Assembly: GCA_029531795.1 (NCBI GenBank)
Contig: JAPEIS010000013.1
Span: forward strand, 124,001 to 188,000
Reading direction: 5' to 3'
DNA from: Sclerotinia nivalis
Taxonomy: Eukaryota; Ascomycota; Leotiomycetes; Helotiales; Sclerotiniaceae
Length of the DNA: 64,000 nt
The translations under genes and the position numbers were made by a program. Within the stretch, counting starts at the first letter, position 1. Each line of letters starts with the position of its first letter. The notes beneath the pieces are model-generated. The model saw nothing but the letters and a program-made list of their open reading frames with translations. It had not been told where the DNA came from and did not search any database. This document shows, in pieces, positions 58,042 to 64,000 of the stretch.

Positions 58042-61000
58042 TTAAAAGTACCCTCTCATAGCATCCTCAAACCCTGTTCCTCCTTTCAAATCCCTATCAA
58101 AAGCATTTGAAACATCCAACACACGTTTGATATGTTCCATAGAAAGTGGTTCTTTATTATTGACAGCGAGAGCTTGAGCTGTACGAATTGTGTTTTTGAT
58201 CTAAAGCATTATGTTAATTATATTCTCAAACCAAAAGATAGAAAGGAAGAAAGATAGAGATATAAAAAACGAAGAAAAAAACATACCTGTCTTCCATTCA
58301 AATTATTCCTAGCCAAAGTATTATAATCTTCCTCGGTAAAAGGCATGGTATCAATACCCTCCAAAACCCTAACTCTCTCGATAAACATCTTAAAAACACT
58401 CTTCTTTGCCTTTGGACTCAAATCTCCATATCTCAAGGCGATATGAATTCTTGATTGAAATGCATCATCAAATGTCTCAACCCTATTGGTAGTCAAGAAA
58501 AGAATACCCTGGAAATATTCCAAAAGTCTCAAGAAAATAGAAACCAAAGCATTACGATGAATATCCTGAATTGTTCTCTTCTCCAAGAAAACATCTGCTT
58601 CATCAAGGAGAAGAACTGCACCCCATGCATGTGCAATATCAAGGATCTTTTGAAGTTCTGCTTCAAGAGTCCGTGGATCGGTACCAAGTTCTCCGGCTGA
58701 AACCATGTAGAGAGGACATTTAAGAAGTTCCGATATACCTTCTGCTGTGAGAGTTTTACCTGTACCAGGAGGACCATGAAGAACAGCCACAAGTCCTTTA
58801 CCTTTACCTTGAATAACATCATCGATACTTTCGGCTGGATGATATTTGTGGGATTCAACGAGAGCTTTGACAATAGCTTTAGTGTTGTCTTCTAAGACAA
58901 GAGAATCGTAAGCACCTTCGTTCCAAACGATATCTTTGATACCTGAAACTGTGAATTCGAGCCAAAGTTTTTCAGCAAAAGCGAATCCAAGAACAACAGG
59001 AGAAGCGATTAAGTATTCCTCATCTGTGAAGATAGGAAGAGCTTTCTTATCATCTTCTGCCTGTACCGTTTCATCCTTGTTGTCCTTATTGGTAATCTTA
59101 CTTGGAACCTCATCCAATTTCTCAACAACAACTTCATTGCCATCTTCATCGACAGGAACTGAAACTAGATGAGGTTTCTCCTTTTCATCGAGAACAACCT
59201 TTAGCTTCATCTTTGGTTCATCATTATCCTCTCTCTTCTCCAATCCACGATCTCCTTGACCATCATCGGAGTCGTCATCGCCACAACAACCACATTCATA
59301 ATCCTCGCTATCCGAATCATCGATAAGATCTGGATCATTAGGCTTGACGGTGCTGACGTTATAATTTGGTAGGATTCGTCGATGAATAGCGGGGTCGACC
59401 ATAACTCTACCATCAATATTGACTTTGACAATAGCTTTACGCTTCTTGTAATATGCCATTCCCTTATGACTCTTGTAGTGAACACCTTGTAATGCCACAA
59501 ATTTCTTACCTCTCTCGATAAGTTCGGTACGAAGTTTGGCTTCATTTTTGTGATATTTTAAAGGATAACAATTAAGACTTGTAATCTTTCTTGCACCCTT
59601 GAAAGCTGGAACATCACAATCCATGGTACCTATAATGACATTAGTGGATTATTTTGGTGGAACATAGATGTAACATACCCATTCCCCACGTCTTTCCATC
59701 ATACTCCAAATATTTACCCTCAATATTATACCAAGTTCCCTTCATGAAACTGATATTCTTTTCGGCCAATTCGATTTTGAAAGCTCTTGGCTCATCAATG
59801 GTTCCATAAGTAGTAGTATAAGCCAAAGTATTAGGTTTATACAAGGCCCAGAGCAGATCGAATGTTATGATTCCAGTTTCCAACATGGGATAGAGAGTCT
59901 TCTTAGTGGAGGCATAATCCTTGTCGAGATATTTCAAGAGAACTTTGAGATGTTTTCTCTTGGTCTCATTTCTCTTCTTGATCTTCTTCTTGCCTTTCTT
60001 TTCGGTAACCTTCTTATTTTTCAATTGTTTGCAAGACTTTCGGAGGTCCTCGAGGTACAGGAAAAGGAGGTTGGGGTCAATGCATGGTGTCTCTTCGACC
60101 AAACTAACACCTTTGACACCATCCATGGCTTCATTGAGAGCTTCTTTCAAAAGTTTGCTCTTGATATCAACAACAGTCGCCTTTGGAATGTTAGCAGATG
60201 ATCTAGCAAGAAAATTCGGAAGCGTACCTTATATTTTCCCTCCCAATCAAATGTTCGGCGAACATTGAAAAGATATTGATCATATTCCGAGCTCTCTTCA
60301 TCTTCCGCAGTATCGGTAAGCTTGTAATTATGAATTGTGCTATCCCATAATTGATCGACTCTCTTGTATTCCAACTTGCTTCCTCTCTTCTTCTTGCCCT
60401 TATCCTTTTTACCCTTTTTTCCTTGATTCCTCTCATCCAACCAAAGCTTTCTTCGTAAAGCTTGGAGCTGTCTTGTACCAGGAGGAAGGGAATTTGATGC
60501 CGCGGGTGGAGGTGGTAAATTCCATACCGCGGGTGGTAATTGTGTAGGAGGGTGCGATATTGGAGTTCTTTGGAGTTGTGCTTGAATTTGCATCAATTGC
60601 GCCTGAAGTTGAGCATTGGTAACGTCAACCACCTCATCGGCATCTTCATCGGCTTCAGCATCACTGGAATCGTCTTCGTCCTCTTCATATTCATTATCCG
60701 AACCGGATTCTGAATCGGAAGATAAATCGGAGTCAGAAGTATCCTAGAGAATATTAGTATTTAGCGTATTTAAAAATGGAACGAACTGATACCCACATCT
60801 TTCTTAGCCTTCTTCTTTGATTTAGCCTTACGCTTTTCCTTGAGCTTTTGTTTGGCCTTCAACTTTGCCTTTCTCTTCTTCTTCTCCTTTTCAGTTTCCG
60901 TCTCTGAATCATCGGAGTCACTGGAAGAAGAGGAAGTAGAATCTAAATCCGAAGATTCATCAATTTCGCTCTCAGACTCAGTTTCCACTGCCTCTTTAAT

Positions 61001-61195
61001 TTTCTTGCTTTTGGATTTGCAACTCTTATCTGCCTTCTCCTTCTTGGATTTTTTGGTTTTGCAGTGTTTATCCGTAGTTTGTCGCGGTTTAACCTCAATC
61101 TGTGCAGTTGATGGTCCTTCTCCCACAACCACAGTCGTAGGCTCCTCCCTCTCATTGACTTGATCACTACCTTTGCTCGAACTTGGGGTATCCAT
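58042..61195 (-). CDS. AAA-family ATPase with DUF7025-like middle region
   Basis: Five exons (61195-60797, 60743-60228, 60180-59679, 59629-58287, 58200-58042) give 972 residues. The first exon is Lys/Ser/Glu-rich and disordered. The middle has LLWALYKPNTLAYTTTYGTIDEPRAFKI, typical of the DUF7025 region found in fungal AAA proteins. The ATPase has Walker A HGPPGTGKT, Walker B AVLLLDEADVFLE, the sensor TTNRVETFDDAFQSRIH with a terminal arginine, and an AAA lid (LARNNLNGRQIKNTIRTAQAL in part). It is probably an oligomeric remodelling ATPase; its client is unknown. The ATG at 61195 is the first in frame. Intact. Confidence 0.9.
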
Positions 61196-63788
61196 CTTGT
61201 TCGACCAACCCTTTTCCTTTCTTGATCTCAATAACTTAGCCGTTGCGAAAGAAAGATATGAGGAAGGTTTAAATCGTTGTGAAGTTGGAATGGTGTTGTT
61301 GGTGGTTGACTGCCTAATTTGAGATTTTATGGTGGCAGGTTGTATTTTGCGGATGAATTATCGTACGGTTCAAATTCAATTAATGACCTGAGTTGATGAG
61401 GCTTGAGTTAGCCTGGTCTTTGGAATTGACTTAAATGAGCAAAACTTGCAGATTCACTAATTGTACCAAAGCCTTTTTTGCTGTATATGCAAAGTACCAA
61501 AATACCTGCAGATGTAGTTGCAGCCGTGTGTTAGAGAAATGAAGTGTAACTCTTGCACGGCTACGTCTATCAATCACCAGATTGATTGTTTGCTGACGGG
61601 TAGATTGATCATCAGACACTTACTTAGTACCTCGTGAATATTGACTTGGTTTCAGCTGCTGCAGGTCGCCTTGATATCCGTGAATTGGTGATAGAAAGGT
61701 TAATACCAAGTCAAATGATGATTCCTAATCACAAGTAATCTGGAATAGCAAAGAGATGAAGGATAGACAAGATTTGTAAGTGAGGAGAGTCGATAGACAA
61801 GTAGATGTATGGAGTAAGTTTGGCAATGATTGTAGGAGGGATACAATAATGAAAGAAGTACAAGAGTAGCAGTTGACTTTCTCAAGATGGGAAATCTTTT
61901 CGTTCAAATAGAGTTAAAAGGCTGAGGAAGTGAATGATCACTTTAAATACCTAATTCTTTAGTTTTAAATCGGTGTGACTGTCATGCATGTAATCCTACC
62001 TGTACTTAGGTATGACTCCCTTGGAAGATGTAGAATAATTTAAGAGCTGATGGTTTGCTATTACCGTATCCCTAGGGTAATGTAGGAAATACAACTTTGA
62101 GGGGTAAATCCAATGAATGGCAATTCAAATGAGCATCACATCGCACACACACCTCACAGCCTACCTTACCTGAAGGCTGAAGCTCTTTCGTTTTGCCCGC
62201 AGAGCCGAGAGCTTGAGCTTGCCTGTTAGAGCTATCACCAACACGGTTAATCCAAATGTCACTAGAGCAATTAAGGTAGTATTCATCTATTTAGAGTGGT
62301 CTAGTTGTGGTTTGGTGTGGTTTGGTGTGTATTAGTGTGTGTTAGTGTGTGTTAGTGTGTGTTAGTGTGTGTTAGTGTGTGTTAGTGTGTATTAGTGTGT
62401 ATCTTTAATGGTTCTTCCATTGATTTTAATTGGTTTATAGTGATGTCCGCACCAAAGATCACTAAAAGATCATTACTAGGTAGGTACCTACTAGGCAAAA
62501 TATCCCTGTCCTTTGGCACCAATCGACCCTGATAAAAGATCGCCCGAACTTTCTTATGGAACGACGACAGAAACGAGGCTGAGCCTTTTGCATATCACAA
62601 AGGTAATATGTATGAGAATGACATCCACCATCAAGTATCTATCTACTCTTTACTTCATTAGGTTGACTTTTCTATTCTACCATATTTACCATATTTCTAC
62701 TCGTAAATTAAATGAATCAATCATTACACTTTCTTTGTCTTCCTGTACAATATCTTACCACATATCCCGAAACCAAACCATCCTTCAATCCACGGCTGTT
62801 ACGAATTCAAATGTTGTCTACTAGGTACCTACCTAGGTGGATATGGATTGTGAATCATAAACATTTGGTATGGGTGCCGGTTGACTGGAGAGCGAGAGAG
62901 GACATCCTATCAATAACGAGGCAAATCAATCTCTACGGCTGTTACATACTTTGCCCAATCTGACGAGAGACCATTCAAGAGGCAAGACATACTCATTCTT
63001 TCATACATAAATGGTTGAAGGCAACGGTAGGCAGGAAGTGGAAATGGAAATGGAAATGGGATTGGAACCATTCATTTTTGTTGAGGCTGATGGAAATCCG
63101 AAATCCTTCACGGAATGAATCCGCCTAAGCTTTAAGCTACTAGTATTCTAACTCGGTGTGTTTCCCATGTACTCAATGCTCAATGCTCAATACACTACCA
63201 ACTATTCATATATTGAGCCTCAACATATATATATATTTTGTCGCCGAGTATAATGATATTCATTCGCCATACCATGTATACAAGGATTGAATACACCCAC
63301 CCATATGGGATACTCTTCGTTCCTTGTACTAATCCTATCATTTGATAATTGCCAAACGGACAATGATCACGTCCTCACGTAATCACGTATTAGCCATACA
63401 AGCTTTTTCATGAATAAATCTTCTCTCTCGCCTAGAACTTCACACTACCACAAATTTATCATGTCAATACCCTTGGTGCGCTGAGTACAACATTTCGATT
63501 TTCCGAAGTCGGAAGAAAGGAAAGAAAACAACACCAACATCCACATCAACACGCAGCAGTTCTGCAGTCTGACAACCACCACATTTTGTATACATACATA
63601 CATATATATCTTCATGCACAGAGAAGAAAAGAATCCTAGCAGAAACGCAAATGCAGCATCACTTACTGTACCTCCCACGATGTCACTTTTATCACCATCC
63701 ATCAATATTCGACTATTCATTCCAAATTTTCTTCCTTTTTACCCAAAACATACAACACAACATTTTACCACACCTTAACCTACCTATC
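61196..63788. other. Gene-poor right part of the window
   Basis: No confident gene. Frames are short, AT-rich and without splice context. A decanucleotide repeat at 62331-62400 is listed separately; GGAAAT repeats occur near 63040-63060. Confidence 0.45.
62331..62400. repeat. Tandem decanucleotide repeat (TTAGTGTGTG)n
   Basis: Seven consecutive 10-base units of (G/A)TTAGTGTGT, preceded by related TTTGGTGTG units. It resembles TTAGGG-type telomere sequence only superficially. Confidence 0.92.
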
Positions 63789-63898
63789 TTGGGTCCATGA
63801 TAATTTATTTCCCCGCCTTCACCAGCAGAATTGGGATCCCCATCAACCCGGATAATGAATACGTCCAAGAGATGCAAAACATCGTCGATGCATTTCAA
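63789..63898 (-). CDS. Possible first exon of a minus-strand gene (weak)
   Basis: An ATG at 63898 opens 36 codons (MKCIDDVLHLLDVFIIRVDGD...INYHGPKI) ending at a good GTAGGT donor near 63788. I could not find an in-phase continuation, so this may be chance. A short direct repeat GATCTATT in three copies lies just to its right (63910-63933). Confidence 0.18.
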
Positions 63899-64000
63899 TA
63901 GATTAAAAGGATCTATTGATCTATTGATCTATTGCCTCGAACTTGTTCTTTGTCCAACATACATCCAACATAATTGCATAATCGATCACTTTTTCAACTT

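Noticed and set aside
60840..61163. Ser/Phe-rich plus-strand frame
   Set aside because: It is antisense to the Lys/Glu/Ser-rich first exon of the AAA ATPase.
62331..62400. Possible telomere-like repeat
   Set aside because: Units are TTAGTGTGTG, not TTAGGG, and the array is short and interstitial.

Overview
The window reads as nuclear DNA of a filamentous ascomycete. Genes carry many short GT-AG introns (mostly 46-150 nt), intergenic DNA is AT-rich, and the content includes a HET-domain protein, a HET-C2-type glycolipid transfer protein, 2EXR and DUF7025-type AAA proteins. Protein wording and intron style suggest a Leotiomycete such as Botrytis or Sclerotinia; that placement is inference. No phage, plasmid, CRISPR or complete transposon is visible. 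I rebuilt exon joins by hand. Wherever I give a protein length for a multi-exon gene, the summed exons are divisible by three and contain no internal stop, unless stated otherwise.

Layout. 1-254 (-): N-terminus of a PLD-like gene leaving the window. 1.2-2.5 kb (-): intact M20 metallopeptidase. 2.9-19.4 kb is an accessory stretch rich in broken genes: a frameshifted SET-domain gene, a MYND/MSS51-like pseudogene, a flavin monooxygenase with two in-frame stops, an intact NmrA/EasG-like reductase, a POT peptide transporter without a visible start codon, a possible cysteine-rich secreted protein whose first intron would be a minisatellite, an HNH-like fragment and an eroded unknown reading frame. 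19.7-22.8 kb (-): an unrecognised 948-residue coiled-coil protein.

23.3-36.7 kb is mostly ordinary: GRE2-like reductase, glycolipid transfer protein, 2EXR protein, METTL16-type RNA methyltransferase, macrodomain protein, glutaminyl-tRNA synthetase and an MFS transporter. 38.4-40.6 kb holds a HET-domain gene. 41.2-46.4 kb is a 15-exon SLIP-GC/dynamin-like nuclear GTPase. It is followed on the same strand by a 1399-residue protein (47.0-51.3 kb) with three LRGG motifs and two C-terminal UBA-like segments, the most unusual intact protein here. Then come an intracellular GH5 glycosidase (-), mitochondrial malate dehydrogenase (+), an intron-containing tRNA-Ala(CGC) (-) inside a low-complexity pyrimidine-rich tract, and a DUF7025/AAA ATPase (-). 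61.2-64 kb holds no confident gene.

How the genes relate: core metabolism and translation genes (malate dehydrogenase, GlnRS, tRNA-Ala, METTL16) are interspersed with self/non-self and accessory genes (HET, HET-C2-like GLTP, transporters, oxidoreductases). The FMO, NmrA-like reductase and POT transporter between 7 and 14.4 kb could be remnants of a small metabolite locus, but nothing identifies a product.
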